From NCBI RefSeq assembly GCF_028290625.1, contig NZ_JAQGJM010000008.1, positions 267,578 to 331,577 of the forward strand: 64,000 bases of DNA. The letters are read 5' to 3'. Position numbers and translations under genes: made by a program. Source of the DNA: Devosia sp. GTDB taxonomy: Bacteria; Pseudomonadota; Alphaproteobacteria; Rhizobiales; Devosiaceae. The notes below the pieces were generated by a model. It was not told where the DNA came from and searched no databases. It worked only from the letters and a program-made list of their open reading frames with translations. Position 1 is the stretch's first letter. Each line of letters starts with the position of its first letter. Positions 1-8,943 of the stretch are shown here, one piece after another.

Positions 1-1
1 G

Positions 2-136
2 GAATTGTCGCCGGGACCACCGCCGGAGCTGGCGGTCATCAAGGCGGAACTGGCGGGGCGGAACCTGGCCTGCTGGTGCAAGGCGGGCACACCGTGCCAT
101 GCCGATAGGCTGATCGCGCTGGCAAACGGCGAATAG
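2..136 (+). CDS. DUF4326-type protein, C-terminal fragment (cut by window edge)
   Basis: An open frame enters from the left edge and stops with TAG at 134-136, giving about 44 residues. The fragment contains LAGRNLACWCKAGTPCHAD followed by LIALANGE. This pattern (Leu-x-Gly-x-Asn-Leu-Ala-Cys-Trp-Cys, then Pro-Cys-His-Ala-Asp) is typical of the C-terminus of DUF4326 proteins, small proteins of unknown function common in bacteria and phages. The three Cys and one His could bind metal, but that is a guess. The start lies outside the window. Confidence 0.6.
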   Translation, partial: ELSPGPPPELAVIKAELAGRNLACWCKAGTPCHADRLIALANGE

Positions 137-196
137 CGCTTTATCGGCGCAGGCCGGTGTGGCAAAGCACTACCATACAAGAATGGAGTCTTTGTC

Positions 197-1408
197 GTGC
201 GACAGACGTGGCGGTGGTTCGGGCCAGCCGATATTACCTCGATCGACGATATCACCCAGGTCGGCGCCGTGGGCGTGGTCAGCGCGCTGCACCATGTGCC
301 CAACGGGGTGGTGTGGAGCCCCGAGGAGATCGCCAAGCGGCATCGTGAAATCGGTACGCGCAAGGACGGCACGGCATCGGGGCTGACCTGGGACGTGGTG
401 GAAAGCCTGCCCGTCACCGAGGACATGAAGAAGCAGAAGGGCGAGTGGCGCGCCCATATCGAGAACTACAAGATTTCAATGCGCAACCTGCGCGACAGCG
501 GCGTCGAAGTGATCTGCTACAATTTCATGCCGGTGCTGGACTGGACCCGCACCGACTTGCGCTGGAACCTGCCAAACGGCGGCTCCTGCATGCGCTTCGA
601 CATCAATGATTTCGCCGCCTTCGATATCCATATCCTGGACCGGCCCGGCGCAGGCGCCGACTATACCAATGCCATCGCAGATGAGGCCGCGCGGCGGTTT
701 GGGGCGCTGGACGAGGCGGGCAAGAAGGCCCTGGCGCGCAATGTGACCATGGGGCTGCCCGGATCGACTGAGTCGATGAGCCTCGACGACGTGCGGCAGC
801 ATTTGAGCGAATACGATCGTATTTCGGCCGAGCGGCTGCGGGCCAATTTCGTGGATTTCCTTGAGGCGGTAGTGCCGACGGCAGAAGACCTCGGGGTGCG
901 GCTGTGCTGCCATCCGGATGATCCGCCGTTCGCACTGCTGGGACTGCCGCGGGTGATGTCGACGGAAGCTGATTACAAGTCCATGCTGGACGCGGTGGAC
1001 AACCCCGCCAACGGGATGACGCTGTGCTCGGGCTCGCTGGGCGCGCGGCCGGATAACGATCTGCCGGGAATAATGGAGCGGCTGGGCGACAAGGTGCACT
1101 TCCTGCACCTGCGCAACGTCAAGCGCGACAACAGCGATATGGTGGGCTCGTTCTACGAGGCTGAGCATTTGGGCGGCGATACCGACATGGTGGCGCTGAT
1201 CGCGGCGATCGTGCGCGAGGAGAAAAAGCGCAAGGCGGCGGGGCGGGCGGATCACATCATCCCGATGCGGCCGGACCATGGGCAGGATATTCTGGACGAT
1301 CTCGGCCGGCGCTCGCAGCCTGGTTATCCGACCATCGGACGGATGAAGGGGCTGGCGGAACTGCGCGGCGTGATGGCGGCGCTGGAGCATGGGGTATTGG
1401 GGGTTTAG
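197..1408 (+). CDS. uxuA: Mannonate dehydratase UxuA
   Basis: D-mannonate dehydratase converts D-mannonate to 2-keto-3-deoxy-D-gluconate in cytoplasmic hexuronate breakdown. The 403-residue length fits the family (about 390-400). The N-terminus MRQTWRWFGP and the motifs CCHPDDPP (about residue 235), HLRNVK (about 305) and PDHGQD (about 356) are hallmarks of the metal-dependent TIM-barrel enzyme. The start is GTG at 197, supported by GGAG at 185-188 and by the conserved N-terminus beginning exactly there. No uxuB, uxaC, kdgK or hexuronate transporter lies beside it, so the gene appears isolated from its pathway in this window. A family A repeat follows the stop codon. Confidence 0.93.
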   Translation: MRQTWRWFGPADITSIDDITQVGAVGVVSALHHVPNGVVWSPEEIAKRHREIGTRKDGTASGLTWDVVESLPVTEDMKKQKGEWRAHIENYKISMRNLRDSGVEVICYNFMPVLDWTRTDLRWNLPNGGSCMRFDINDFAAFDIHILDRPGAGADYTNAIADEAARRFGALDEAGKKALARNVTMGLPGSTESMSLDDVRQHLSEYDRISAERLRANFVDFLEAVVPTAEDLGVRLCCHPDDPPFALLGLPRVMSTEADYKSMLDAVDNPANGMTLCSGSLGARPDNDLPGIMERLGDKVHFLHLRNVKRDNSDMVGSFYEAEHLGGDTDMVALIAAIVREEKKRKAAGRADHIIPMRPDHGQDILDDLGRRSQPGYPTIGRMKGLAELRGVMAALEHGVLGV

Positions 1409-1419
1409 GGGCATCGCAA

Positions 1420-1556
1420 CCCCTCACCCAGATCATTCTGCTGAACGCAGAATGATCTGTCCCTCTCCCGCAAGGGGAGAGGGGTAACGACTGAGGAGAC
1501 TCGGTTCTTTCCCTTCTCCCCCTGCGGGAGAAGGTGCCCGAAGGGCGGATGAGGGG
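1420..1556. repeat. Family A palindromic intergenic repeat, copy A1
   Basis: The element begins with CCCCTCACCC, carries a hairpin GATCATTCTGC / GCAGAATGATC around TGAAC, then CTCTCCCGCAAGGGGAGAG, and ends with GGGAGAAGGTGCCCGAAGGG then CGGATGAGGGG. The ends are inverted copies of each other (CCCCTCA versus TGAGGGG). The same architecture recurs at 8944-9084, 20134-20275 and 55696-55818. It separates uxuA from the hybrid kinase gene and could form strong RNA structure. Confidence 0.85.
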
Positions 1557-1660
1557 CGGTTTTCACCGCAATCCCCAGTCACTTCACTCTGCAACCAATC
1601 CTTTACGAGTTCTAAAAGGGTTGGGGCCAATGTCGCGCCGAGCGGGTAGCGAGACGGCTT

Positions 1661-3157
1661 ATGGGAGCATTGGCGAAATTTCGGGCGCTGCCGAAGCTGC
1701 TGCCGTGGGCCCATGCGCTGCTGGCGCTGGCGAGCGTGGTCAATCTGGGTTTCGCGGTGGTGTATGGCGGCGTCGGTTCGCGGTGGCTCGTGCTGTCGGT
1801 GGTGGGCGCTGGTGTCTGCGTGATCGTGATGGTGGGCCATTATGTGCGCATGGCCAGGCGCCAGGCCGAGCTGATCGAGGAGATCGAGCGGCAGCAGGAC
1901 AGGGCGAACAAGCTGGCGGCAGCGAGGGACGAAGCCGAGCGGGCCAATGGGGCCAAGTCGGAATTCCTGGCCAAGATGAGCCATGAACTGCGCACGCCGC
2001 TCAATGCGGTGCTTGGCTATTCGGAAATGCTGTTGCAGGACGCTGAACTGGACGGGCACGGTCAGCAGATTGCCGACCTGCAGCGGATCAGCGCGGCGGG
2101 CAAGCAGCTGCTGGCGATGGCCAATGACATCCTGGACATTTCCCGGATCGAGACCGGCAAGATGGCGCTGCACCTGGCCGATGTCGACCTCAACACGCTG
2201 ATCGACCAGCTGGAGGCGACGGCGCGGCCGCTGGCGGCGCAAAATGCCAATGTGCTGGTGGTCGAGCGCGGGGCCAGTCTGGGCACGGTCCACTTGGACG
2301 CAGGCAAGCTGCGGCAGGCGATTTTCAACCTGCTGTCGAATGCGACCAAATTCACCCGGAACGGCAGGGTGACGCTGTCGGTGCGGCGCGAGGGCGACGG
2401 GATCGAGGTGGCGGTGGCCGATACCGGCATCGGGATCTCACGCGAGCAGCAGCGCGTGCTGTTTTCCAGGTTCACCAGAATGGGCGCGAGCCATGGTGGC
2501 GCCGGGCTGGGGCTGGCGCTGAGCCAGAACCTGTGCCGGCTGATGGGTGGTGGTATTTCGGTCGAGAGTGAATTGGGCAAAGGCAGCCGCTTTGTCATCC
2601 GCCTGCCGATCAGGGTCGCGCAGGCGACGCCGGAGGAAACACTGCCGGCCGTGATGCATCGGGGCCCGAGCGCGGACGAGCAGGCATTCCTCGACGAAAT
2701 CGATGCGGAGACCAGCGTGCCCAGCGTGGCGTTGGCCGATGCGGTCGTCATCGACGATACGCGCGAGCGGCTGCTGGTGGTCGATGACGATCGCAATTTC
2801 CTGGAACTGGCCGAGCGGCTGTTCCTCAAGGAGGGCTATGTGCCGATCTGCACCGATGCGCCGCAATCGGCGCTGCAGATTGCGCGGACGGTGAGGCCGA
2901 CGGCGATTTTCCTCGATATCCTGATGCCGGGTTTCGATGGCTGGGACGTGCTGGCGGCGCTGAAATCGGACCCTGCGACGGCGGCGATCCCGGTCTTCAT
3001 GATCTCGATACTGTCGGAACGCACCAGGGCCCTGGCTGCAGGCGCCGATGGGGTGGTGATGAAGCCGCTCGACGCGGCCCGGGTGAAGGCGGCGATCACG
3101 GGTCTGAAGGCGGCACGCGGCGGCGGTGGGAAGCGATCCGAAATTAACAGGCGTTAA
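1661..3157 (+). CDS. Hybrid sensor histidine kinase with C-terminal receiver
   Basis: A 498-residue membrane-bound hybrid kinase. Two hydrophobic segments (about residues 15-36 and 41-60) are followed by a coiled-coil linker (65-98), a HisKA domain with the H-box MSHELRTPLN (phospho-acceptor His108), a HATPase_c domain with NLLSNATKF, DTGIGIS and GAGLGLALS, and a receiver domain (about 368-485) with the acidic cluster VVDDD, phospho-acceptor Asp419 in FLDILMPG and the conserved Lys in VVMKPLD. There is almost no periplasmic loop, so sensing is probably intramembrane or cytosolic. The ATG at 1661 has only a weak ribosome site, so the start is uncertain. No DNA-binding regulator is adjacent; the next gene, 62 bp downstream on the same strand, is a c-di-GMP enzyme, which makes a shared pathway possible but unproven. 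Confidence 0.88.
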   Translation: MGALAKFRALPKLLPWAHALLALASVVNLGFAVVYGGVGSRWLVLSVVGAGVCVIVMVGHYVRMARRQAELIEEIERQQDRANKLAAARDEAERANGAKSEFLAKMSHELRTPLNAVLGYSEMLLQDAELDGHGQQIADLQRISAAGKQLLAMANDILDISRIETGKMALHLADVDLNTLIDQLEATARPLAAQNANVLVVERGASLGTVHLDAGKLRQAIFNLLSNATKFTRNGRVTLSVRREGDGIEVAVADTGIGISREQQRVLFSRFTRMGASHGGAGLGLALSQNLCRLMGGGISVESELGKGSRFVIRLPIRVAQATPEETLPAVMHRGPSADEQAFLDEIDAETSVPSVALADAVVIDDTRERLLVVDDDRNFLELAERLFLKEGYVPICTDAPQSALQIARTVRPTAIFLDILMPGFDGWDVLAALKSDPATAAIPVFMISILSERTRALAAGADGVVMKPLDAARVKAAITGLKAARGGGGKRSEINRR

Positions 3158-3219
3158 CTGCGATTGTTGTAAGGCTGGCAAGAAGTCCCGATCATTGTGC
3201 ATACGCAATATTAAACGCT

Positions 3220-5646
3220 GTGCGGCATGGTCTTGTCATGAGTGTCCCAGGACTGTCAGTCATGCTTGGCCTGATTTCGTCGGTCAACGGAATGATCGAT
3301 CGGCTGATTGGCGCGGATAAACTGGCGGTTCCAGTCCGCAACAAGCTGTTGCGGCAACAATTGCGCTCGGTGGGCCAGACGACGCCGGCGCTGCTGGCGG
3401 GATCACTGGTGGTCAGCGCCATCTTCCTGATACTGACTTGGGGCACGGCGCGGTTTGCGCCGCTGCTGGCGTGCCTTTTGGCGCTCAACCTGATCTATGG
3501 TGCGGCCACGGTGATGGCGCGCCGATCAGCGCCGCCGACCACTTTGGGGTTTCCGCTCGCCGCTGTCATCAAGGCCATCTGCTTTGCCATCGCGCTGGGC
3601 GGGCTATGGGGCGCGACGCTCAACATCTTGCCGGTCGGGGACAGCGCGCTGGTGCGCAGCGCTGCCACGATCGGCGTCGGCGGGCTGATGTGCATCTCGA
3701 TGATGGCGATGGTCAATTATCCGCAGGCTTTCATCGCCTTCACGCTGCCGCTGCTGGTGGGGGCATTCTGGTCGGTGGCGGGATTGCACAGCGTGCCCGA
3801 CCTGTGGGTGCAGGTGCCGCTGCTGGCGGGCTTTTCGATCATCATGATGGCGATTGCGTTTCGCCATGCGCGCTCGTTCATCGATCATCGCGTATCCGAA
3901 GGCCAGGTGCAGGAAAAGCGCCAGATCATCGGGCTGCTACTGCGCGAATTCGAACAGAATACTTCGGACTGGATCTGGGGCTTTGACGAGAGCGGGCGGA
4001 TCAACCGGATTTCGGGCGGCTTCACGGCGGCCACCGGGGTGACCGAGGAGGCGCTGCTGGGCGCCGATTTCGTGCATTTCCTGGCCTGCATCACCCCGCC
4101 TGAGGACCCGCTGATGGCGCAGGTCGAGTTCGACGTGGCGGACCGGCAGACGTTCCAGGATGTCGAATTGCGGGTGACGGCGGGCGGGCAGGAATGCTGG
4201 TGGAACCTGACTGGCAAACCGGCCTTCGACGATAGCGGCGTCTATCTCGGCTATATCGGCACCGGCTCGGACGTGAGCGAGCGCAAGATCGCCGAGCGGC
4301 GCATCACCAAGCTGGCGCATCACGACCCGATGACGGGGCTGCTCAACCGCACCAAGTTTACCGAACAGCTCAACCAGGCGGTCGCAAGGCTGGAGCGTTA
4401 TGGCGCGCCGTTTTCGGTGCTGTATCTGGATCTGGACCAGTTCAAATCGGTCAACGATACACGCGGCCACATGATCGGCGACAAGCTTTTGGTGCAGGTG
4501 GCCCGACGCGTGCAGCGGTCGGTACGCGATACGGATGTGGTGGCGCGGCTGGGCGGCGACGAATTCGCCATCATCCTGCCCAACGACGCGATGGCCGAGA
4601 ACGTCGCCACGGTCGCGGCGCGGCTGCTGGAGGACGTCAAGAAACCCTATGATATCGACGGTGAGTTCGTCTCGATCGGGGTCAGCATCGGCATCGCGCT
4701 TGCGCCGATAAACGGCACGCGTCCCGACGAGATTTTGCGTAACGCCGACCTGGCGCTGTATCGCGCCAAGGCGGACGGGCGCAGCGTGTTCCGGTTTTTC
4801 GAGAGCCAGATGGACAGCGAGGCGCGCGAGCGGCGCCTGCTGGAGGTGGAACTGCGCGACGCCATCGGCAATAATGAATTGGTGCTGCATTACCAGCCGT
4901 TGGTATCGGCCGTGGATGGCCAGCCGACCGGATTCGAGGCGCTGGTGCGCTGGAACCACCCGATCCGCGGACTGGTGCAACCGGCCGAATTCATTCCGAT
5001 CGCCGAGCAATCCAACCTGATCGTCGAGGTCGGCGACTGGACCATTCTGCAGGCCTGCATGGCGGCCGCGACCTGGCCCGATCACCTGACGGTGGCGGTC
5101 AACCTGTCGGCCAAGCATTTTCGGCGCTCGGACATCGCGCTGGTGGTCGAGCGGGCGCTGTCGCTATCGGGCATCGCGCCGGAGCGGCTGGAGATTGAGA
5201 TTACCGAGGGGCTGTTGATGGAGAGCCTCGACGAAGTGACCGAGAAGCTCGCGGAAATCCGCGCGCTCGGCGTCACCATCGCCATGGACGATTTCGGCAC
5301 GGGCTATTCCAGCCTGAGCTATCTGCTGAAGTTCCCGTTCGACAAGATCAAGATCGACCGTTCGTTCGTCGAGGCATCCAGCACCGATCCGGTGGCGCGC
5401 GATATTCTCAAGGCGATCGCGTCGCTGGGCAAGACGCTCAAGCTCAAGATTACCGCCGAGGGCGTGGAGACCAGGGAGCAGGCTGAGTTCCTCAGTGGGA
5501 TAGCTTGTCATCAGTTGCAGGGGTTCTATTTCGCCCGGCCCCTGGATGCGATCGAGTTGCCGCACTATCTGCTGACCACGGTGCCGACGCGGGCGCGGCT
5601 GGTGAAGGCGGAGGCGGAGGCGGTTTTGACACAGTTGGCGGGGTAG
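3220..5646 (+). CDS. Membrane PAS-GGDEF-EAL protein (c-di-GMP turnover)
   Basis: An 808-residue bifunctional-type c-di-GMP protein. Several hydrophobic helices lie at about residues 50-210, followed by a PAS domain (about 240-355), a GGDEF domain starting with HHDPMTGLLNR and containing an intact GGDEF motif (residues 445-449), and an EAL domain with EALVRWNHP (Glu573-Ala574-Leu575), DDFGTGYSSL and ITAEGVET. Both catalytic motifs look complete, so diguanylate cyclase and phosphodiesterase activity are each possible. GTG at 3220 opens the frame; ATG at 3238 and 3262 are alternative starts and nothing decides between them. The neighbour upstream is the hybrid kinase. A family B repeat follows. 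Confidence 0.9.
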   Translation: MRHGLVMSVPGLSVMLGLISSVNGMIDRLIGADKLAVPVRNKLLRQQLRSVGQTTPALLAGSLVVSAIFLILTWGTARFAPLLACLLALNLIYGAATVMARRSAPPTTLGFPLAAVIKAICFAIALGGLWGATLNILPVGDSALVRSAATIGVGGLMCISMMAMVNYPQAFIAFTLPLLVGAFWSVAGLHSVPDLWVQVPLLAGFSIIMMAIAFRHARSFIDHRVSEGQVQEKRQIIGLLLREFEQNTSDWIWGFDESGRINRISGGFTAATGVTEEALLGADFVHFLACITPPEDPLMAQVEFDVADRQTFQDVELRVTAGGQECWWNLTGKPAFDDSGVYLGYIGTGSDVSERKIAERRITKLAHHDPMTGLLNRTKFTEQLNQAVARLERYGAPFSVLYLDLDQFKSVNDTRGHMIGDKLLVQVARRVQRSVRDTDVVARLGGDEFAIILPNDAMAENVATVAARLLEDVKKPYDIDGEFVSIGVSIGIALAPINGTRPDEILRNADLALYRAKADGRSVFRFFESQMDSEARERRLLEVELRDAIGNNELVLHYQPLVSAVDGQPTGFEALVRWNHPIRGLVQPAEFIPIAEQSNLIVEVGDWTILQACMAAATWPDHLTVAVNLSAKHFRRSDIALVVERALSLSGIAPERLEIEITEGLLMESLDEVTEKLAEIRALGVTIAMDDFGTGYSSLSYLLKFPFDKIKIDRSFVEASSTDPVARDILKAIASLGKTLKLKITAEGVETREQAEFLSGIACHQLQGFYFARPLDAIELPHYLLTTVPTRARLVKAEAEAVLTQLAG

Positions 5647-5674
5647 GGCCGGTCCGGCTGGTCGCTTGGGCTAA

Positions 5675-5781
5675 CCCCACCCACCGGCCTTCCCGCGGAC
5701 TTGATCCGCGGGCCTTTTTCAACACGGTGTGAGCGGAGAGTGGCCCGCGGATCAAGTCCGCGGGAAGGACAGTGAGTGGGG
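5675..5781. repeat. Family B palindromic repeat, copy B1
   Basis: Two inverted arms carry CTTCCCGCGGACTTGATCCG and its complement CGGATCAAGTCCGCGGGAAG, around a short unrelated spacer. Each arm also holds its own small hairpin, CCGCGGac-ttgatCCGCGGG. The copies at 22715-22820, 28765-28862, 31185-31294 and 43673-43770 share the design and are often flanked by CCCACC / GGTGGG. This copy sits between convergent genes (the GGDEF-EAL gene and the deacylase gene) and may act as a bidirectional transcription end. Confidence 0.85.
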
Positions 5782-5840
5782 AGAGGACCTACTTCTCCCT
5801 CCCTCTTGTGGGTGGGGAACCACCTCTCACCGGTCTGACA

Positions 5841-6983
5841 TTAGTCTTCCAGCAAATATCCACCCGTCCTTGTGGGCAACGGCTCCGTCCCCACAATCTT
5901 GGCAATCGAACTCCCGCGCTTCACGTACTTTGCGGAGGCGCGGGACAGGATGAAGCCGTCGGTGCCGGCCAAAATCGGGCGGCGGGAGAGGAAGGCTTCG
6001 GGGCCGTCCATGGCGATGAGATCGGCGACGGGTTGGCCCTTGGTGACCCGGTCACCCAAGGCGACGTGGTAGGCGAGGAGGCCCGGCGCATCGACGCGCA
6101 GGACTTCGGTGGCTTCGAAGGGAACTGGCGCTGGGGCAGGCTTTGGGCGCGGGCCGGGATCGGCGGCGATCAGGCCGCGGTCGGCGAAGAAATTGAACAG
6201 GGCCTGCGCGTCGGCATGGCCGATGGCATCGAACACATCGGCCTGGCCGCGATATTCCAGGGTGGCGGTTTCCGAGGCCATGGAGATGGGAAAACCGGGA
6301 TTGGCGCGCTGAGCCTTGCGGTAGAGCAGGGGCAGGACCTCATCGAAAGAGCCGCCGCCGCTGTCTTCGGCGGTGAGGGTGGCCTCGGAGCCGAACCAGT
6401 CGGCGAGATCCTGCAGGCCGGGCATCAGTTCGGGCGAGGTGAAAATGTGTTTGAGGCTGTCGTCGTCGCAATGCAGGTCGAGCACGATGTCGGCGTCGTG
6501 GGCGGACTGCAGGGTGATGAGGCGAAGCTGCTGAGCGGCCGAAGTGGGGCGCTGGGTGGCGATGAAGGCGGCGACTGCCGCGCGGATAAGCCTGGTATTG
6601 GTGGCGGCGTCGCTGGTCAGTTTGCCCGCAATGGCATCGGCGATGGCGGGATAGAGATCGGGCCAGCGGCGGTTGTAGTTGAGGCCGGTCTGGGTGTCGT
6701 AGCGGCCGATATGGTGGCGCAGCGAGCCATTGGCGAGGCCGAGCGGATTGACCGAGGGGAAAGCCACGAAACGCGCCTTGAGCTGGCCGGCCGCATCGGC
6801 ATCGCGCAGCATGGGCAGCAGGTGATGCAAGGCCATGGTGCCGGGCTGCTCATCGGCATGGAGCGCGGCTTGCAGGTGAACCTTGATGGCCGCGTCGGCA
6901 GGGCCGGCGGTGTAGCTATAGAGCGTGGTGGCCGTCCCGGGGGCGTCGCCGATGAGGGTGGTCTGGTGCTGCGTGAAGGTCAT
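5841..6983 (-). CDS. Succinylglutamate desuccinylase/aspartoacylase family (M14-like) protein
   Basis: A 380-residue zinc carboxypeptidase-fold deacylase. The zinc-binding pattern HADE (His42, Glu45) and the later DLHCDD give the expected His-x-x-Glu...His triad, and ETATLEYRG holds a candidate catalytic Glu. A C-terminal barrel-like domain (about 290-370, VDAPGLLAYHVALGDRVTKG) resembles the one seen in longer members of the family. These enzymes cleave N-acyl groups from amino acids, but the substrate here is unknown. It is the last gene of the minus-strand amino-acid importer operon, 8 bp after the thiamine-binding-fold gene. I infer that the imported compound is an N-acylated or conjugated amino acid that this enzyme opens in the cytoplasm. 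Confidence 0.82.
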   Translation of the reverse strand: MTFTQHQTTLIGDAPGTATTLYSYTAGPADAAIKVHLQAALHADEQPGTMALHHLLPMLRDADAAGQLKARFVAFPSVNPLGLANGSLRHHIGRYDTQTGLNYNRRWPDLYPAIADAIAGKLTSDAATNTRLIRAAVAAFIATQRPTSAAQQLRLITLQSAHDADIVLDLHCDDDSLKHIFTSPELMPGLQDLADWFGSEATLTAEDSGGGSFDEVLPLLYRKAQRANPGFPISMASETATLEYRGQADVFDAIGHADAQALFNFFADRGLIAADPGPRPKPAPAPVPFEATEVLRVDAPGLLAYHVALGDRVTKGQPVADLIAMDGPEAFLSRRPILAGTDGFILSRASAKYVKRGSSIAKIVGTEPLPTRTGGYLLED

Positions 6984-6991
6984 GACGGTCT

Positions 6992-7282
6992 CTAATCGGC
7001 GATGGCGGCGAGTTTGTCGGCCATGGTCTGGGGCTTGTCGGTGCGGGTCGAGAACACCAGGGTGCAGAACACGCGTTCGACGCCAAGCTCGGTCAGCCGG
7101 GCGCAGCAGGCTTCCACCACGGCGGTGACCGCCGCCATTTCGCCTTCGATATTGGTGCCATTGGCGTGCATGACATGGACGAGGCCGGAGGCCTCAATGA
7201 TATCGCGCACGTCGCGGATGTAACGCGATACCGATGGCCCGACGCCCATCGGGACGATGCACAGATCGGCGATGATCTTCAT
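6992..7282 (-). CDS. MTH1187/UPF0045 family thiamine-binding-fold protein
   Basis: A 96-residue protein beginning MKIIADLCIVPMGVGPSVS, with HANGTNIEG in the middle. Both match the UPF0045/MTH1187 family, a ferredoxin-like fold whose structurally studied members bind thiamine or hydroxymethylpyrimidine-like ligands. It sits 7 bp after the second permease gene and 8 bp before the deacylase gene, so it is almost certainly co-transcribed with the amino-acid importer. No signal peptide is seen, so the protein should be cytosolic. Its presence in such an operon is unusual and hints at a ligand or cofactor link not evident from sequence. Confidence 0.82.
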   Translation of the reverse strand: MKIIADLCIVPMGVGPSVSRYIRDVRDIIEASGLVHVMHANGTNIEGEMAAVTAVVEACCARLTELGVERVFCTLVFSTRTDKPQTMADKLAAIAD

Positions 7283-7289
7283 GATGGGG

Positions 7290-8024
7290 CTACCTGATCC
7301 ATTTGGGGGCGAAGCGCATGCGCGGCTGCACGGGCATGTGACGCATCAGGCGTTTGTAGACCAGGCCGAAGAGGAAAAACACCACCAGCGACACGGCGAG
7401 GAAATACAGCGCCGCGACCGAGAAATGCAGGAACGTGTTGTAGTCCTTTTCGAAGCGCGACTTTGCGGTGACCAGCAGGTCCATCTGGTTGTCGATGACC
7501 GGCAGGGCGAAATAGACGATGGCGGTGGCGTGGAACAGGAACACCACTTCATTGGTGTAGGCGGGCCAGGCCAGGCGGATCATGTTGGGCCAGGTAACTG
7601 AGCGGAACTGCTGCCAGCGGCTCATGCCATAGGCGCGGGCGGCTTCGGTTTCGCCGCGCGGCACCGCGCGCAGGGCGCCGTAGAAGATTTCGGCCGAATA
7701 GGCGGCGGTGTTGAGGATCAGCACGACGGGGCCGATGAAGAGCGGGTGCAGCACCCAGCCGGATACGCCCCAAGGCTTCCACAGGCTGATATTGAGCGAC
7801 AGTGCCAGCGAATAGAACATGAAGAACTGGATGAACAAAGGCGAGCCACGGAAGGCATAGATATAGGCGCGCGACAGGCGCGAAATCCACGGATTGGGCG
7901 AGCCTTTACCCAGCGCGAACAGCACCGCCAGCACGAAGCCGACGGGAATCGAGGCGGCGGCAAAATAGATGTTGAAGAGCGCGGCGGGGGCGAAGGCGGC
8001 CAGTTCGTTGAGGAAAATGTCCAT
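7290..8024 (-). CDS. Polar amino-acid ABC transporter permease (HisM/ArtM type)
   Basis: A 244-residue inner-membrane permease. It has about five hydrophobic helices and the ABC coupling (EAA) loop AARAYGMSRWQQFRSVTWPN, typical of polar amino-acid importers of the His/Arg/octopine type. Its start codon shares one base with the stop of the upstream permease gene (TGATG arrangement), which suggests translational coupling. Together with the second permease (8024-8872), binding protein (9102-9848) and ATPase (9939-10742) it forms a complete importer. Confidence 0.9.
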   Translation of the reverse strand: MDIFLNELAAFAPAALFNIYFAAASIPVGFVLAVLFALGKGSPNPWISRLSRAYIYAFRGSPLFIQFFMFYSLALSLNISLWKPWGVSGWVLHPLFIGPVVLILNTAAYSAEIFYGALRAVPRGETEAARAYGMSRWQQFRSVTWPNMIRLAWPAYTNEVVFLFHATAIVYFALPVIDNQMDLLVTAKSRFEKDYNTFLHFSVAALYFLAVSLVVFFLFGLVYKRLMRHMPVQPRMRFAPKWIR

Positions 8025-8872
8025 CAGCGGCGGCTCTCGTCCAAAATGCCACGGCCGGCCCAGCGCATCAACACGTTGAAGCCCTTTTCGGAAACCAGCG
8101 TCACGAGGATGTAGAACACGAACAGCACCAGGTAATAGCGCCAGCGCCAGTCGTCATGCACCAGGCCCACGCTTTTGAGGAAATTGGGGGCGCCGAGGCG
8201 ATCGGCCCAGAGCACGATATCGGCGATCTGCAGCAGCGACAGCAGCGAGGTCGCCTTGATGATCAGCATCCACACATTCGAGAGGCCGGGCAGGGCATAG
8301 ACCCACATCTGGCGGATATGGATGCGCCACAGCACCTGGCTGGCACTCATGCCATAGGCGCGGGCGGCTTCGAGCTGGCCCTTGGGCACCGCGCGCAGGG
8401 CGCCGTGGATCACGTTGGTGGCAAAGGCGCCGTAGATGATGCCGAGGGAAACGCTTGCCATCACCAGATATTCGGGGGTGCTGAGCAGCCAGTTGGCTTC
8501 TTTGCAGGGGGGCCACGCGGCGGATTGGGCGGCGAGGGTTTCGGGGGTGCAGACCTGGCTGGCCATGACCCATTCGACGCTCTGCTCGAAGGCCAGCGGG
8601 AAGAAGATGAAGAACAGCACATCGGGCACGCCGCGCACGATCGAGGCATAGATAGTGCCGATCAGCCGCGCGGGGGGAAAGGTGGAGTTCTTGAGGGTAG
8701 CGCCGAGGAGGCCGAACGTCACTGCGAGGAGGCTGCCGAAAACGGCGGCGAAGACGGTGAACTGCAGGCTCGCATACCAGGTCAGGTGCTTGCCATTGGT
8801 CAGATAGCCCAGCCAGAAGAGCACGTCGTCGCCGAGGCCGTCGCGCATCCATTGGGGCAGGAAATCGAACAT
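8024..8872 (-). CDS. Polar amino-acid ABC transporter permease (HisQ/ArtQ type)
   Basis: A 282-residue inner-membrane permease, longer than typical HisQ (about 230). The extra length comes mainly from an insertion at about residues 110-150 (CTPETLAAQ...PPCKEANW) that should lie on the periplasmic side. This insertion carries two Cys residues that might form a disulfide. The coupling loop AARAYGMSASQVLWRI is clear. It pairs with the downstream permease as a heterodimer. A 229-bp gap holding a family A repeat separates it from the binding-protein gene upstream. Confidence 0.88.
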   Translation of the reverse strand: MFDFLPQWMRDGLGDDVLFWLGYLTNGKHLTWYASLQFTVFAAVFGSLLAVTFGLLGATLKNSTFPPARLIGTIYASIVRGVPDVLFFIFFPLAFEQSVEWVMASQVCTPETLAAQSAAWPPCKEANWLLSTPEYLVMASVSLGIIYGAFATNVIHGALRAVPKGQLEAARAYGMSASQVLWRIHIRQMWVYALPGLSNVWMLIIKATSLLSLLQIADIVLWADRLGAPNFLKSVGLVHDDWRWRYYLVLFVFYILVTLVSEKGFNVLMRWAGRGILDESRR

Positions 8873-8943
8873 TGGGCGTGGGGTCTCGGTGTGGTGATAT
8901 TCGGGCTTGAGGTCGAAGCTAGCAATTTCGTGAGTGGATAGAA

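Noticed and set aside
5772..6995. Long plus-strand open frame (407 codons) opposite the M14-type deacylase gene
   Set aside because: It is a Gly-rich, low-complexity reading caused by high GC at third codon positions. The minus-strand frame has a recognisable fold, zinc motif and operon position.
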